NCBI RefSeq assembly: GCF_002043095.1
Contig: NZ_MVOC01000025.1
Location: 1 to 46,097 of the forward strand
DNA from: Mycobacterium sp. AT1
GTDB taxonomy: Bacteria > Actinomycetota > Actinomycetes > Mycobacteriales > Mycobacteriaceae
Reading direction: 5' to 3'
DNA: 46,097 nt
Both the position numbers and the translations under genes were made by a program. Below the pieces are notes generated by a model. The model had not been told where the DNA came from. It made no database searches and saw only the letters and a program-made list of their open reading frames with translations. This document shows positions 16,552-25,809 of the stretch, one piece after another. Each line of letters opens with the position of its first letter. The first letter of the stretch is position 1.

Positions 16552-17430
16552 TCAGTCAAAGACCGTCGTCCAATCCGACTTCATGCTGGCGACCGTCCAT
16601 CCGCCGGCCTCGGCGAGGTCCAGGGCCTTCTCCGCACCGGTGACGTAGTCGAATTCCCGGTCGGCGTCGTCGTGCCTGACGAGCAGCTTCAGGCCGCGGG
16701 TGAACTCCAGCATCTCGATGTCGCCGTTGGAGTTTCCCGCCGCCAGGATGGGTCGACGGCCGATTCGGCTCCACAGCCGCACGGGCTTCATCGGGCCGTC
16801 GTCGAGGAATTCGGGTTCGGCGGTGGTGTAGACATCGGCGTTCTCGAACCTCAGGCCGACCGAGCTGCCGACGACCCGCTCGCGGGGGATGCCGTACATC
16901 TGCCAGGTGATGGGTCGCATGAAGTCCCGACCGCCGCCGGAGACGATGTAGTTGGTGAACCCGTTGGCCTCCAGGTACCGCAGCAGTTCCACCATCGGGG
17001 CGTACCCGCAGGACGTGTACGGCCGCCCCAGAGTCGGGTGCATGGCCTCGGCGAAGAACGCGTCGACCCGGCTGGCGTGTTCGTCGACTGTGATCGCGTG
17101 ATGCGCCGAGAGGACGGCTGCCAGAAGGAGTTTGAAGTCGGCGTCGTCACCCCCGTAGTGCTTGGTGACGGCGTCGCCGAGCCACCCGAGGTCACCGGTG
17201 TAGGCCGCCCGGTACGGCTGCTTCTCGCGCAGCGACGCGTCGGCCTCGGCCTGCTCCTTGAAGCGCCGCAGCAGGAAGTCGAGCTGCACGTACATCGGCT
17301 TCTCGCACCACAGCGTGCCGTCGTTGTCGAAGACGGCGACCCGCTCCTCGGGCGGGACGTCGGTGACCACGCGCTCCACGAAGTCGACGATCGCCACCTT
17401 CGTGGGCCCGTCGCTCCAGGATTCCAGCAT
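16552..17430 (-). CDS. HAD-superfamily phosphatase
   Basis: The protein has 292 residues. Motif I is FDNDGT (D35, D37), motif II is S164 in IVSGGG, motif III is probably K215, and motif IV is GNSNGD (D237). This set is typical of HAD hydrolases that act on phosphate esters, with D35 as nucleophile. Its ATG (17430) directly abuts the sulfatase stop codon with no gap, so it is co-translated with the arylsulfatase. The substrate is unknown. Pairing with a sulfatase suggests processing of an anionic ester. Confidence 0.88.
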   Translation of the reverse strand: MLESWSDGPTKVAIVDFVERVVTDVPPEERVAVFDNDGTLWCEKPMYVQLDFLLRRFKEQAEADASLREKQPYRAAYTGDLGWLGDAVTKHYGGDDADFKLLLAAVLSAHHAITVDEHASRVDAFFAEAMHPTLGRPYTSCGYAPMVELLRYLEANGFTNYIVSGGGRDFMRPITWQMYGIPRERVVGSSVGLRFENADVYTTAEPEFLDDGPMKPVRLWSRIGRRPILAAGNSNGDIEMLEFTRGLKLLVRHDDADREFDYVTGAEKALDLAEAGGWTVASMKSDWTTVFD

Positions 17431-18981
17431 CTAGTCGGCGGCCAGGAAGTCGTTGAGCTTCTTGACGATTTGGTCGATGCTGAAGCTGGCCGGCTCGTGC
17501 CGCGGTGGGAACTCCTTGAAGGTGTCGAGGAACATCGATGCCATCGCCGTGGCGTAGAAGACGAAGAAGTCGCGGCGAAGGAACCACTCGTAGTAGGTGT
17601 TCGAGGTGATGTCGGCGTACTCGAACGGGTCGGTGCGCAGGTTGAACAGCTTGGGCACCCGCAGTTCGGTGAACGGCTCGGCCCACGTCCGCAGCGTGCC
17701 CTGGGCGCGTTGTTCGGCGAATACGATCTTCCAGTTCTCGAAGCGCATGCCGACCATCTGCGCGTCGTCGTTGAAGTAGAAGAAGCCGCGGCGCGGGCTG
17801 TTCTCGACTTCGCCCATCAGATAGGGCAGCAGGTTGAAGCCGTCGATGTGGACCTTGTATTCGGTGTCACCGTCGCGCCCGGCTTTGTGGCCCTTCTTCA
17901 GTTTCTCGCTTATGTCGGGATCGCCAGCCGCGGCCAGCAGGGTCGGCAGCCAGTCGTGGTGCTGGACGATGTCGTTGGAGATGCTGCCCGCCTTGATCTT
18001 TCCCGGCCAGCGGATCAACTCCGGCACCCGGTAGGCGCCCTCCCAGTTGGTGTTCTTCTCGCTGCGGAACGGCGTGGTGCCCGCGTCGGGCCAGCTGTTG
18101 CGGTGCGGGCCGTTGTCGGTGGAGTAGATGACGATCGTGTCGTCGGCGATGCCGAGCTCGTCGAGCGCGTCGAGCACCGTGCCCACGTTGCGGTCGTGGT
18201 CGATCATCGCGTCGTGGTACTCGGACTGCCACATGCCGGCCTGACCCTTGCTGCCGGGCTTCAGGTGGGTGTAGAGGTGCATGTGGGTGAAGTTGCACCA
18301 GACGAAGAACGGGGTGTCGGCCTCGTGCTGACGCCGGATGTAGTCGACCGTGAGGTCGGCGATGTCGTCGTCGATGGTCTCCATGCGCTTGGCGGTCAGC
18401 GGCCCGGTGTCTTCGATGGTCTGCCTGCCGACCGGTCCGAACTTCTCGTCGTCGGGTTCGGCTGACACTTCGTCGAGTGCCGTGCACTTCAGCACCCCAC
18501 GCGGGAGGGCGAGTTCGTAGAGTCGGGGGAACTGGTCCTTGTGCGGATAGTCGTACTGCTCGGGCTCCTCCTCGGCGTTGAGGTGGTAGAGGTTGCCGTA
18601 GAACTCGTCGAAGCCGTGCACGGTCGGCAGGTACTTGTTCCGGTCGCCGAAGTGGTTCTTGCCGAACTGCCCGGTGGCGTAGCCGAGCGGCTTGAGCAGC
18701 TCGGCGATGGTCGGATCCTCAGCCGCCCAACCGATGTCGACGCCGGGAACGCCGACCTTGCTCATTCCGGTGCGGTACACGCTTTGCCCACTGATGAACG
18801 CCGCCCGGCCCGCGGTGCAGCTTTGCTCGCCGTAGGAGTCGGTGAAGCGCATGCCCTCGTTCGCGATGCGGTCGATGTTGGGGGTGCGGTAGCCCATCAT
18901 GCCGTCGCTGTAGCAGCTCAGGTTCGAGATGCCGATGTCGTCACCCCAGATGACCAGGATGTTGGGCTTTCCGCCGGGCAT
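17431..18981 (-). CDS. Type I arylsulfatase
   Basis: The protein has 516 residues and hydrolyses sulfate esters using a formylglycine residue. The sulfatase signature is CTAGR with C55 as the converted residue and R59 present. Alanine replaces the more common proline of CxPxR. Metal ligands include D14 and D15 (GDDIG), and D289 and N290 (STDNGPH). K108 and H110 (GKNH) and H233/H235 fit the active site. No clear signal peptide is visible, so a cytoplasmic location is likely. GAGGGAGC precedes ATG 18981. It heads a three-gene unit with a HAD enzyme and the FGE. The native substrate is not known. Confidence 0.93.
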   Translation of the reverse strand: MPGGKPNILVIWGDDIGISNLSCYSDGMMGYRTPNIDRIANEGMRFTDSYGEQSCTAGRAAFISGQSVYRTGMSKVGVPGVDIGWAAEDPTIAELLKPLGYATGQFGKNHFGDRNKYLPTVHGFDEFYGNLYHLNAEEEPEQYDYPHKDQFPRLYELALPRGVLKCTALDEVSAEPDDEKFGPVGRQTIEDTGPLTAKRMETIDDDIADLTVDYIRRQHEADTPFFVWCNFTHMHLYTHLKPGSKGQAGMWQSEYHDAMIDHDRNVGTVLDALDELGIADDTIVIYSTDNGPHRNSWPDAGTTPFRSEKNTNWEGAYRVPELIRWPGKIKAGSISNDIVQHHDWLPTLLAAAGDPDISEKLKKGHKAGRDGDTEYKVHIDGFNLLPYLMGEVENSPRRGFFYFNDDAQMVGMRFENWKIVFAEQRAQGTLRTWAEPFTELRVPKLFNLRTDPFEYADITSNTYYEWFLRRDFFVFYATAMASMFLDTFKEFPPRHEPASFSIDQIVKKLNDFLAAD

Positions 18982-19065
18982 GATGAGCTCCCTCGCTCGA
19001 ATCGAACCGTAGGGAACTCACGCTAGGCGTGCGGGGCGTCGCCTGTCACGGTTTGAGTCAAAACG

Positions 19066-20148
19066 TCACGCGGGAGCGGGCACGGGTAAGCCCGCACCCT
19101 TGAGCTGCGCGTAGAGGTCGACGTAGTACGGCAGGCAGTCGGCCATGGCGGCCTCGGTGGTGTACAGCGGGCGGTAGCCCAAGTCGCGCTCGGCCTTCGC
19201 CGTCGAGAAGTAGTTGTCGAGGTAGACGCGTTCCACCGCAAGCGGTTCCAGCAACGGCCGGGGGAGTCCGAAGCGGAAGTGCAGCCACTGCCACACCGAC
19301 ATCACCTTGTGGACCAGCCGGCCGGACACCCGCAACCGGGGCCAGCTGTGACCGCACGCCTCGATCACCGGCCGGGAGAAGTCGAACATGTTGACGGGTT
19401 CGCCGTCGTTGACGAAGTACGCCTGCCCGGGTGCCGAGCCGCCGGGCACCAGGTGCTCGCCGGCGAGGATGAAACCGTGAATCAGGTTGTGTACGTAGGA
19501 ATTGTCGAGCTTGACGTTCTTGCCGCCGACGAGCACCTTGACGTGACCGGCCAGGATGCTCTCGAACAGTTTGCGGAACATCGTCTGGTCACCTCGGCCC
19601 CAGATGCCACTGGGTCGGATGCTGCACGTGAGCATGCCGGCCGTGCCGTTCTCGGCGAGCACGAACTTCTCGGCGACCACCTTGGTTTCGGTGTACAGGT
19701 CGGCGAACCGCGTTGTGTATGGCAGGTTTTCGTCACCGTCGGTGATGGATTGTCCGCCCATGACGACGCTGTTGGAGGCGGTGTAGACGAAGCGCTTCAC
19801 CCCTGCGGACTGGGCGGCATGAACGAGGTTCTTGGTGCCGCCGACGTTGACGGCGAAACTGCGCTCACGTGCCGGCGCGGAACCGCCGCCCATCAGGTCG
19901 ATGATCGCGGCGGTGTGGATGACGGTGTCGACGCCCCCCACGGCACGGGCGACGTCGTCTTCGTCGGTGATGTCCCCGACGACGGTCTCGAGCCGGTCGC
20001 GCGCGGGCAACGGCGACGGCGCGCGGTCGAACGAGCGGACGGCGTGGCCGCGGTCGAGCAGCTCGGTGACGAGGTTGGTGCCGACGAAGCCGGAGCCGCC
20101 GGTCACCAGCACTCGGCCGAGGTCAGTGGTCAGAGTCGTGTCACCCAT
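19066..20148 (-). CDS. 3beta-hydroxysteroid dehydrogenase family protein
   Basis: The protein has 360 residues and is the positional counterpart of Rv1106c, which oxidises 3beta-hydroxysteroids such as cholesterol to 3-keto-4-ene steroids. The NAD motif TGGSGFVG is at 16-23 and the catalytic Tyr152 and Lys156 are in YTETK. SNSVVMGG and RPSGIWG are family features. ATG 20148 was chosen: TACTCT (20155-20160) is a -10 box six bases upstream, and a KstR-consensus site lies immediately beyond it. Longer in-frame starts run across that promoter. Some membrane association through the C-terminal third is possible. Confidence 0.93.
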   Translation of the reverse strand: MGDTTLTTDLGRVLVTGGSGFVGTNLVTELLDRGHAVRSFDRAPSPLPARDRLETVVGDITDEDDVARAVGGVDTVIHTAAIIDLMGGGSAPARERSFAVNVGGTKNLVHAAQSAGVKRFVYTASNSVVMGGQSITDGDENLPYTTRFADLYTETKVVAEKFVLAENGTAGMLTCSIRPSGIWGRGDQTMFRKLFESILAGHVKVLVGGKNVKLDNSYVHNLIHGFILAGEHLVPGGSAPGQAYFVNDGEPVNMFDFSRPVIEACGHSWPRLRVSGRLVHKVMSVWQWLHFRFGLPRPLLEPLAVERVYLDNYFSTAKAERDLGYRPLYTTEAAMADCLPYYVDLYAQLKGAGLPVPAPA

Positions 20149-20154
20149 AGGGGG

Positions 20155-20160
20155 AGAGTA
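20155..20160 (-). promoter_or_regulatory. -10 box of leaderless 3beta-HSD promoter
   Basis: On the minus strand TACTCT lies six bases before the ATG at 20148. The adjacent KstR-type site (20163-20176) would cover the spacer of this promoter, consistent with repression. Confidence 0.5.
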
Positions 20161-20162
20161 AC

Positions 20163-20176
20163 TGAAACGTGTTCCA
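20163..20176. promoter_or_regulatory. KstR-type operator upstream of 3beta-HSD
   Basis: TGAAACGTGTTCCA fits TNNAACNNGTTNNA at all fixed positions. It is 14 bases upstream of the 3beta-HSD start and directly next to the -10 box. Sterol control of a 3beta-HSD gene is biologically coherent. Confidence 0.65.
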
Positions 20177-20210
20177 GTTTCGACCCCCGCGGTGTCAGGG
20201 GGTCGTGCGG

Positions 20211-20423
20211 TCAGGCGTCGGCGTCGTCCCTGGCGGCCAGTGCCCGCTCCACCTTCTCCCGGGCGCCGGCCAGATGCTCCTCGCAACGTTTGGCCAGCTC
20301 CTCGCCCCTTTCCCACAGCTTGAGCGACGCGTCGAGGTCGAGTCCACCCTCTTCGAGTTGGCGCACCACCTCGATGAGTTCGTCGCGGGACTGCTCGTAT
20401 CCGAGTTGACTAATGGGCTTCAT
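20211..20423 (-). CDS. xseB: Exodeoxyribonuclease VII small subunit
   Basis: The protein has 70 residues, mostly helical and acidic, with the XseB hallmarks [17 protein letters not shown]. It joins XseA in exonuclease VII, which degrades single-stranded DNA from both ends to short oligonucleotides. Its start codon lies within the last 14 bases of xseA, so the two are translated together and stoichiometry is probably coupled. Length is typical. Confidence 0.95.
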   Translation of the reverse strand: MKPISQLGYEQSRDELIEVVRQLEEGGLDLDASLKLWERGEELAKRCEEHLAGAREKVERALAARDDADA

Positions 20424-21648
20424 CTGGTCCCTCGCTCACCGTTGTTATCGCGCCGTCGGCGACGCGGATTCGAAGTCGGGTTCCCGCAGGCGCGTCCGTA
20501 GTCGACCGTAGAACCGCCATGGAGTCCGACGCGATCTGCACCACCGCGTAGCCGCGTGCCAGGGTGGCCGCCGGCCCCAGGGTGGCCAGCCGCGCCGACA
20601 GGTGGCCGACGCTGCGGGACTCGGTCTCGATCAGACGCATGACGTCGCGGCGGGCCGTCGCCCTGGCGCGGTGAACTTCCTCGACTCGTGCGGTCAGTGC
20701 GGCCAGGGGTTGGGCCAACACCGGACGGCTGCGCAGCTGATCCAGCGTGCGCTGTTCGCGGTGCACCCAGCTGCGCAGGGCCCTGGCGCTGCGCTCACGG
20801 AGGTCGGCGACGCGCGCCTGCTCGGCTGCGGCGTCCGGGACCACCCGCTTGGCGGCGTCGGTGGGCGTGGCGGCGCGGACGTCGGCGACCAGATCGCACA
20901 GCGGATTGTCGGGCTCGTGGCCGATGGCGGTCACCACCGGCGTGGTGCACTTGGCGATCTCGCGGCACAACGTCTCGTCGGAGAAGGGCAGCAGGTCCTC
21001 GACGCTGCCGCCACCACGGGCCAGCACGATCACGTCGACTTCGGCGTTGGCGTCGAGTTCCCGGAGAGCCTCGACGATCTGGGGTACCGCGCTCGGACCC
21101 TGAACGATGGTGTTGCGCAACGCGAAGCGCACGGCGGGCCAGCGCGCCTCGGCCACGGACATGACGTCCTTCTCCGCGGCGGACGCGCGTCCGGTGATCA
21201 ACCCGACGGTGTTGGGCAGGAACGGAATTGGACGCTTGAGCCGCGGGTCGAACAGGCCCTCGGCGGCGAGCAGCTGGCGAAGCCGATCGATGCGGGCCAG
21301 TAGCTCGCCGATGCCGACGGCGCGAATCTGGTTGACCCGCAACGAAAACGACCCGCGGCCGACGAAGAAGTTGGGTCTGCCGTGCATGATCACCTGGGTG
21401 CCCTCGGCGAGTTGCACCGGTGCGTTGAACACCAGGTCGCGGGGGCAGGTGATCTGCAGCGACATGTCGGCGGCCGGATCCCGCAGCGTGATGTAGGCCG
21501 TGGAGGAGTTCGGCCGGACGTTCAGCTGGGCGATCTGACCCTCGACCCACACCGTGCCGAGCTTGTCGATCCAGTCCTTGACCATCATTGCGACGGATCG
21601 GACCGGCCACGGGTTGTCGGCGGACTTGCCCTGGGCGGGTTCTGTCAC
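20410..21648 (-). CDS. xseA: Exodeoxyribonuclease VII large subunit
   Basis: The protein has 412 residues. An N-terminal OB-fold (about 15-105) that binds single-stranded DNA is followed by the catalytic domain with [16 protein letters not shown] and [17 protein letters not shown], then a long coiled-coil region (about 280-370) for binding XseB. The start is GTG 21648. It overlaps xseB by 14 bases and lies 36 bases downstream of the lipid-droplet-type gene. Function in mismatch repair and processing of damaged DNA ends is family knowledge. Confidence 0.96.
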   Translation of the reverse strand: MTEPAQGKSADNPWPVRSVAMMVKDWIDKLGTVWVEGQIAQLNVRPNSSTAYITLRDPAADMSLQITCPRDLVFNAPVQLAEGTQVIMHGRPNFFVGRGSFSLRVNQIRAVGIGELLARIDRLRQLLAAEGLFDPRLKRPIPFLPNTVGLITGRASAAEKDVMSVAEARWPAVRFALRNTIVQGPSAVPQIVEALRELDANAEVDVIVLARGGGSVEDLLPFSDETLCREIAKCTTPVVTAIGHEPDNPLCDLVADVRAATPTDAAKRVVPDAAAEQARVADLRERSARALRSWVHREQRTLDQLRSRPVLAQPLAALTARVEEVHRARATARRDVMRLIETESRSVGHLSARLATLGPAATLARGYAVVQIASDSMAVLRSTTDAPAGTRLRIRVADGAITTVSEGPDEAH

Positions 21649-21684
21649 GGCAGGGCGAGCGAAGCGACGGGGGTAATCACGGGA

Positions 21685-22254
21685 TTACTTGGCGGACGCG
21701 CGGGTGATCCTGTTGGCGATCAGCGTCTGGAACGGGGCGCGCGCCTTGGTCGCCTCCTCGAAGGCCAGCAGCGCCTCGAGGTCGGGGACCTTCACCGACG
21801 GCAGCCGGGCTCGCAGCTGGGCCAACGTCAACGACTCGTAGTCCAGGTCGGAGACCACGCCGGGCACCGGGGCGTCGACGCTCGTCGCAGGTTCGGGTTC
21901 GGCGTCGTCGCGCGATCCCGGCTCGCCGGTGCTGTACAGCGCGAACCTACCCTCGGTGAGGCGCTCGCCGTTGCGGGGAGCGTCATCCTCGGGCTCGTCG
22001 GAATCGTCGTCGTCCTCGTCGAAGGTGGCCCACTCGGGCTGCTCGTCCTTCGGCGGAAAGAGCTGTTCCAGGGTTTCGTCGCCCCGGTTCACCAGGTCCG
22101 CGACGTCCTGCTGCATCTTCATCACCAATTGGGCGAACTGGCTGACGATGGTCATCGGGTAGGTGATGACGGTCTGCGGCAGCCTGCGAGTTTCCTCGAG
22201 CGCGGTCACCGCGGCGCCGACCAGCAGACGGACTCCATATGGTGCAGTAGCCAT
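21685..22254 (-). CDS. Lipid droplet-associated family protein (Rv1109c-like)
   Basis: The protein has 189 residues in three parts: an N-terminal amphipathic helical part (1-65, YGVRLLVGAAVTALEETRRLP), an acidic low-complexity middle (70-135, with WATFDEDDDDSDEPEDD), and a C-terminal helical part (DYESLTLAQLRARLPSV). Homologues are annotated in databases as lipid droplet-associated proteins. I cannot confirm this from sequence alone. TACTCT seven bases before ATG 22254 indicates a leaderless start. It is divergent from ispH and heads the xseA-xseB transcript. Confidence 0.8.
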   Translation of the reverse strand: MATAPYGVRLLVGAAVTALEETRRLPQTVITYPMTIVSQFAQLVMKMQQDVADLVNRGDETLEQLFPPKDEQPEWATFDEDDDDSDEPEDDAPRNGERLTEGRFALYSTGEPGSRDDAEPEPATSVDAPVPGVVSDLDYESLTLAQLRARLPSVKVPDLEALLAFEEATKARAPFQTLIANRITRASAK

Positions 22255-22261
22255 GGGTGCA

Positions 22262-22267
22262 AGAGTA
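22262..22267 (-). promoter_or_regulatory. -10 box of leaderless lipid-droplet-type gene promoter
   Basis: On the minus strand TACTCT (TANNNT) lies seven bases before the ATG at 22254. Confidence 0.4.
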
Positions 22268-22307
22268 CGGGCGAGTCCGCAGGTGGTGCTGGTAGCCCGA
22301 CGGTAAG

Positions 22308-22313
22308 TACCCT
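22308..22313 (+). promoter_or_regulatory. -10 box of leaderless ispH promoter
   Basis: TACCCT (TANNNT) lies six bases before ATG 22320, with no Shine-Dalgarno sequence between. Confidence 0.5.
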
Positions 22314-22319
22314 GGACCC

Positions 22320-23324
22320 ATGCCGGAGACGATCAACATGGGTATGCCGGGCGCGACCCTTTCCGTCGTCGCGCCGGTTGAGGGTAAGCGCGTCCTGCTC
22401 GCCGAGCCGCGCGGATACTGCGCAGGCGTCGACCGCGCGGTCGAAACGGTCGAGCGGGCCTTGGAGAAGCACGGCGCACCGGTCTACGTGCGCCACGAGA
22501 TCGTCCACAACCGCTACGTGGTGGAGACCCTGGCCAAGGCCGGCGCGGTCTTCGTCGAACGGACCGACGAGGTCCCCGAGGGTGCGATCGTGGTGTTCTC
22601 CGCCCACGGCGTCGCACCGACGGTGCACGTCGAGGCCGCCGAGCGGAACCTGACCACCATCGACGCCACCTGCCCGCTGGTCACCAAGGTGCACAACGAG
22701 GCCAAGCGGTTCGCCCGCGACGACTACGACATTCTGCTGGTCGGTCACGAAGGCCACGAAGAGGTCGTCGGCACCGCAGGCGAGGCCCCCGACCACGTTC
22801 AGCTGGTCGACGGCCCCGATTCGGTCGACAACGTCACCGTGCGGGACGAGAACAAGGTCATCTGGCTGTCGCAGACCACGCTCAGCGTGGACGAGACCAT
22901 GGAGACCGTGCAGCGGCTGCGTCAGCGCTTCCCGAAACTGCAGGACCCGCCCAGCGACGACATTTGCTACGCCACCCAGAACCGCCAGGTGGCGGTCAAG
23001 GTGATGGCGCCGGAGTGCGAGCTGGTGATCGTCGTCGGTTCGCGCAACTCGTCGAACTCGGTGCGGCTGGTCGAGGTGGCGCTCGGAGCAGGCGCGGACG
23101 CGTCGTACCTGGTGGATTACGCCGAGGACATTGACCCGGCCTGGCTGGACGGCGTGACGACGGTCGGCGTGACCTCCGGTGCCTCGGTGCCCGAGGTGCT
23201 GGTGCGCGGCGTGCTCGAACGGTTGGCCGACTACGGCTACGGCACGGTGCAGCCGGTGACGACCGCCAACGAGACGTTGGTGTTCACGCTGCCGAAGGCG
23301 ATCCGCGCCAAGCGCAACGCCTAG
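22320..23324 (+). CDS. ispH: 4-hydroxy-3-methylbut-2-enyl diphosphate reductase
   Basis: The protein has 334 residues and performs the last step of the MEP isoprenoid pathway, reducing HMBPP to IPP and DMAPP with a [4Fe-4S] cluster. Cluster cysteines are C34 (RGYCAGV), C118 (DATCPLV) and C216 (DDICYAT). [21 protein letters not shown] and [11 protein letters not shown] are conserved substrate-binding regions. The N-terminal 22 residues are an extension compared with E. coli, as in other mycobacteria. It ends four bases from the convergent DUF6542 gene. Confidence 0.97.
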   Translation: MPETINMGMPGATLSVVAPVEGKRVLLAEPRGYCAGVDRAVETVERALEKHGAPVYVRHEIVHNRYVVETLAKAGAVFVERTDEVPEGAIVVFSAHGVAPTVHVEAAERNLTTIDATCPLVTKVHNEAKRFARDDYDILLVGHEGHEEVVGTAGEAPDHVQLVDGPDSVDNVTVRDENKVIWLSQTTLSVDETMETVQRLRQRFPKLQDPPSDDICYATQNRQVAVKVMAPECELVIVVGSRNSSNSVRLVEVALGAGADASYLVDYAEDIDPAWLDGVTTVGVTSGASVPEVLVRGVLERLADYGYGTVQPVTTANETLVFTLPKAIRAKRNA

Positions 23325-23328
23325 CCGC

Positions 23329-24513
23329 TCACTCCCAGGATTCGGGCGCCGAATGGCGGGGCCGACGCGGATTCGTGCGGTGTTCGGTCCGTGACTCGTC
23401 TTCCTCCGACCCGCGATAACGCACCCGCGAGATCGGGTGATGCGTGCCGCTGCCGCCGTTGGTGCGGGTCACCGGGGGCTCGAAAGCTTCATACGGTTCG
23501 TAGTCCGTGGGGCGCGGCCGACGACGTTCGGGCCGTTCACTTCGCTCGCCACGCTCGTAGTCCGTAGGGCGCTCACGCCGCTGCGGACGCTCCGGCCGGT
23601 CGCGGTCGAGGGCGCTACTCCTGCGGTCCAGCGGGGGCATTGGGCGCCGCTCACGGGGTTCCCGGGGCTCGCGGGTACGGGACTCGGTCGCGCGGGGACG
23701 GCGGCGTGGCTCGGCGGGCGGGTCGACGGGCGCGGTGCTTCGCCTGCGGGGCCGGTCCTGCACGGGTTCGATGATCTCGGTCTCGGGCGGACGCGAGTGC
23801 CGCGAGCGTCTCGGGGGCCGGCCGGCGGCCGCTCCCGTGGCCCTCTCGGAACCCGTGGCGGGCGTCCTGGGGGTGCGGCGGGAGGGTCGTGGTGCCTCGT
23901 CGCCCATCGGGTCGACGTCGAGCGCGGCCGAGTCCGCTGCGGCGGCGCGGGCCGCGCGGGCCTCCGCGCTACGGGTGCTGCGGGTGCTGCGACGTGACTT
24001 GCCGGCCAGCGCGGTGGCGGCTGCCGCCACGTCGGGGGCATCGGAGGTCGGCTCGGGGTCCGTGGCGACGAGGCGGCGTGCTGCTGCCCCCAGATACCAG
24101 CGGACCATGCCGATGACGAGCACCGTCGCGGAGGTGAAGAACATCAGTGGGAATCGCTCGATCAGCGGGTATCCGCAGTTGATCAGCGTGTCCTTGATGC
24201 CGGTGAAGGTGCTGCCGTGGAACACGAAGTAGGCGAACGGCACGGCGACGAACAGGATGAGCGGAGGTTGGATGACCGCGGTGAAGACGCCCGACTGTTG
24301 AACCGCGAGCACGGCGGCCAGGCAGCCGAGCACGTAACACGCGGCGAAGACGCCACCGAGGGCCTTGTCGCCAGCGCCCGCGTCGAACGCAACGCCGATC
24401 GCCGTGAGGGTGGCTGCCACGATCGCGGCTCCCCACCAGGGGATTCCGGGGACATGGGGCAGCGCCGATCTGTGGTCGGCGGCCACCGCCGACCGTCCGC
24501 GCAGTCCTGACAC
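23329..24513 (-). CDS. DUF6542 membrane protein with Arg/Pro-rich tail
   Basis: The protein has 394 residues and corresponds to Rv1111c. The first 145 residues hold four hydrophobic helices (for example WWGAAIVAATLTAIGVAF and PPLILFVAVPFAYFVF), followed by a cytoplasmic tail of about 245 residues that is extremely rich in Arg, Pro, Glu and Ser (REPREPRERR, RPERPQRRERP) and surely disordered. The function is unknown, and such basic tails often bind nucleic acid or acidic partners. GTG 24513 is supported by a TACGGT box six bases upstream. It is divergent from ychF. Confidence 0.8.
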   Translation of the reverse strand: MSGLRGRSAVAADHRSALPHVPGIPWWGAAIVAATLTAIGVAFDAGAGDKALGGVFAACYVLGCLAAVLAVQQSGVFTAVIQPPLILFVAVPFAYFVFHGSTFTGIKDTLINCGYPLIERFPLMFFTSATVLVIGMVRWYLGAAARRLVATDPEPTSDAPDVAAAATALAGKSRRSTRSTRSAEARAARAAAADSAALDVDPMGDEAPRPSRRTPRTPATGSERATGAAAGRPPRRSRHSRPPETEIIEPVQDRPRRRSTAPVDPPAEPRRRPRATESRTREPREPRERRPMPPLDRRSSALDRDRPERPQRRERPTDYERGERSERPERRRPRPTDYEPYEAFEPPVTRTNGGSGTHHPISRVRYRGSEEDESRTEHRTNPRRPRHSAPESWE

Positions 24514-24519
24514 ACGTCG

Positions 24520-24525
24520 ACCGTA
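24520..24525 (-). promoter_or_regulatory. -10 box of leaderless DUF6542 gene promoter
   Basis: On the minus strand TACGGT (TANNNT) lies six bases before the GTG at 24513. Confidence 0.4.
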
Positions 24526-24608
24526 CCGGCAATCGCGACGAGTGCAGGAACAGCGCGCGCTGGCGCGCCCACGGACCGAGGCCGGTCGACGCCTAGACTG
24601 TTCAACCC

Positions 24609-25682
24609 GTGGGCCTCAATCTTGGAATCGTCGGACTTCCCAACGTCGGAAAGTCGACGCTGTTCAACGCGTTGACCAACAACGACGTGCTCGCCGCGAA
24701 CTATCCGTTCGCCACCATCGAACCGAACGAGGGTGTCGTCGCGCTGCCGGATCCGCGGCTCGACAAACTCGCCGAGATCTTCGGCTCGGAGAAGACCGTG
24801 CCGGCGCCGGTCACGTTCGTGGACATCGCCGGCATCGTCAAGGGCGCCTCCGAAGGGGCCGGCCTTGGGAACAAGTTCCTGGCCAACATCCGTGAATGCG
24901 ACGCCATCTGTCAGGTGGTCAGGGTGTTCGCCGACGACGACGTCGTCCACGTCGACGGCAGGGTCGACCCCAAGTCCGACATCGAGGTCATCGAGACCGA
25001 GTTGATCCTGGCCGACCTCCAGACGTTGGAGAAGGCGGTGCCGCGGCTGGAGAAGGAAGCGCGCAACAACAAGGACCGCAAGCCGGTGCACGAGGCTGCG
25101 GTGGCCGCGCAGGCGACGCTCGACGGTGGCACCACGCTGTTCGCCTCCGGCGTCGACACCGCGCCGCTGCGCGAGCTGAACCTGATGACCACCAAGCCGT
25201 TCCTGTACGTGTTCAACGCCGACGAGTCGGTGCTGACCGATGAGGCGAAGAAGGCCGAGCTGCGAGCGTTGGTCGCGCCCGCCGACGCGGTGTTCCTCGA
25301 CGCGAAGATCGAAGCCGAACTGCAAGAGCTCGACGACGAGTCGGCCGCCGAGTTGCTGGAGTCCATCGGTCAGACCGAGAAGGGCCTGGATGCGTTGGCG
25401 CGCGCCGGTTTTCACACGCTCAAGTTGCAGACGTACCTGACCGCCGGGCCCAAGGAATCGCGGGCGTGGACGATCCACCGGGGCGACACCGCGCCCAAGG
25501 CGGCGGGCGTCATCCACACCGACTTCGAGAAGGGCTTCATCAAGGCCGAGATCGTGTCCTTCGAGGACCTGGTCGCCGCGGGATCGATGGCCGCGGCGAA
25601 GTCGGCGGGCAAGGTGCGGATCGAAGGCAAGGACTACGTGATGGTCGACGGTGACGTGGTGGAGTTCCGGTTCAACGTCTGA
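24609..25682 (+). CDS. ychF: Redox-regulated ATPase YchF (OLA1 family)
   Basis: The protein has 357 residues and is a TRAFAC GTPase-fold ATPase. The G1 motif GLPNVGKST is at 9-17, G3 is DIAGIVKGAS, and the usual NKxD is replaced by NADE (in VFNADES), the change that gives ATP preference in YchF/OLA1. A helical coiled-coil insertion and a C-terminal TGS domain (about 275-357, LKLQTYLTAGPKESRAWTI) complete the fold. It binds ribosomes and is linked to stress responses. The start is GTG 24609. TAGACT (24594-24599) is a probable -10 box nine bases upstream. Confidence 0.96.
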   Translation: MGLNLGIVGLPNVGKSTLFNALTNNDVLAANYPFATIEPNEGVVALPDPRLDKLAEIFGSEKTVPAPVTFVDIAGIVKGASEGAGLGNKFLANIRECDAICQVVRVFADDDVVHVDGRVDPKSDIEVIETELILADLQTLEKAVPRLEKEARNNKDRKPVHEAAVAAQATLDGGTTLFASGVDTAPLRELNLMTTKPFLYVFNADESVLTDEAKKAELRALVAPADAVFLDAKIEAELQELDDESAAELLESIGQTEKGLDALARAGFHTLKLQTYLTAGPKESRAWTIHRGDTAPKAAGVIHTDFEKGFIKAEIVSFEDLVAAGSMAAAKSAGKVRIEGKDYVMVDGDVVEFRFNV

Positions 25683-25695
25683 GCTCGCGTCGAGC
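25683..25695 (+). terminator. Small hairpin after ychF
   Basis: GCTCG (25683-25687) and CGAGC (25691-25695) form a 5-bp stem with a three-base loop directly after the ychF stop codon. It is weak on its own. The rest of the gap to 25845 holds no gene. Confidence 0.3.
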
Positions 25696-25809
25696 GTGGG
25701 GGTTATGCACGCGATCGGCGTGGTTTTCGTACGCAGGGCCCACACTCGCTGAGGTCGGCGGCGGACAGTCACCAGGCGCCGTGGCCTTTATCGGTAGCGC
25801 AGAATTGTT

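Noticed and set aside
15901..18465. Plus-strand open frame of 854 codons opposite the sulfatase operon
   Set aside because: It crosses three well supported minus-strand genes and shows no family features. It is an antisense artefact.
23330..24000. Repeats in the Arg/Pro-rich coding region
   Set aside because: The repeats are irregular low-complexity codons of the DUF6542 tail, not a DNA repeat array.
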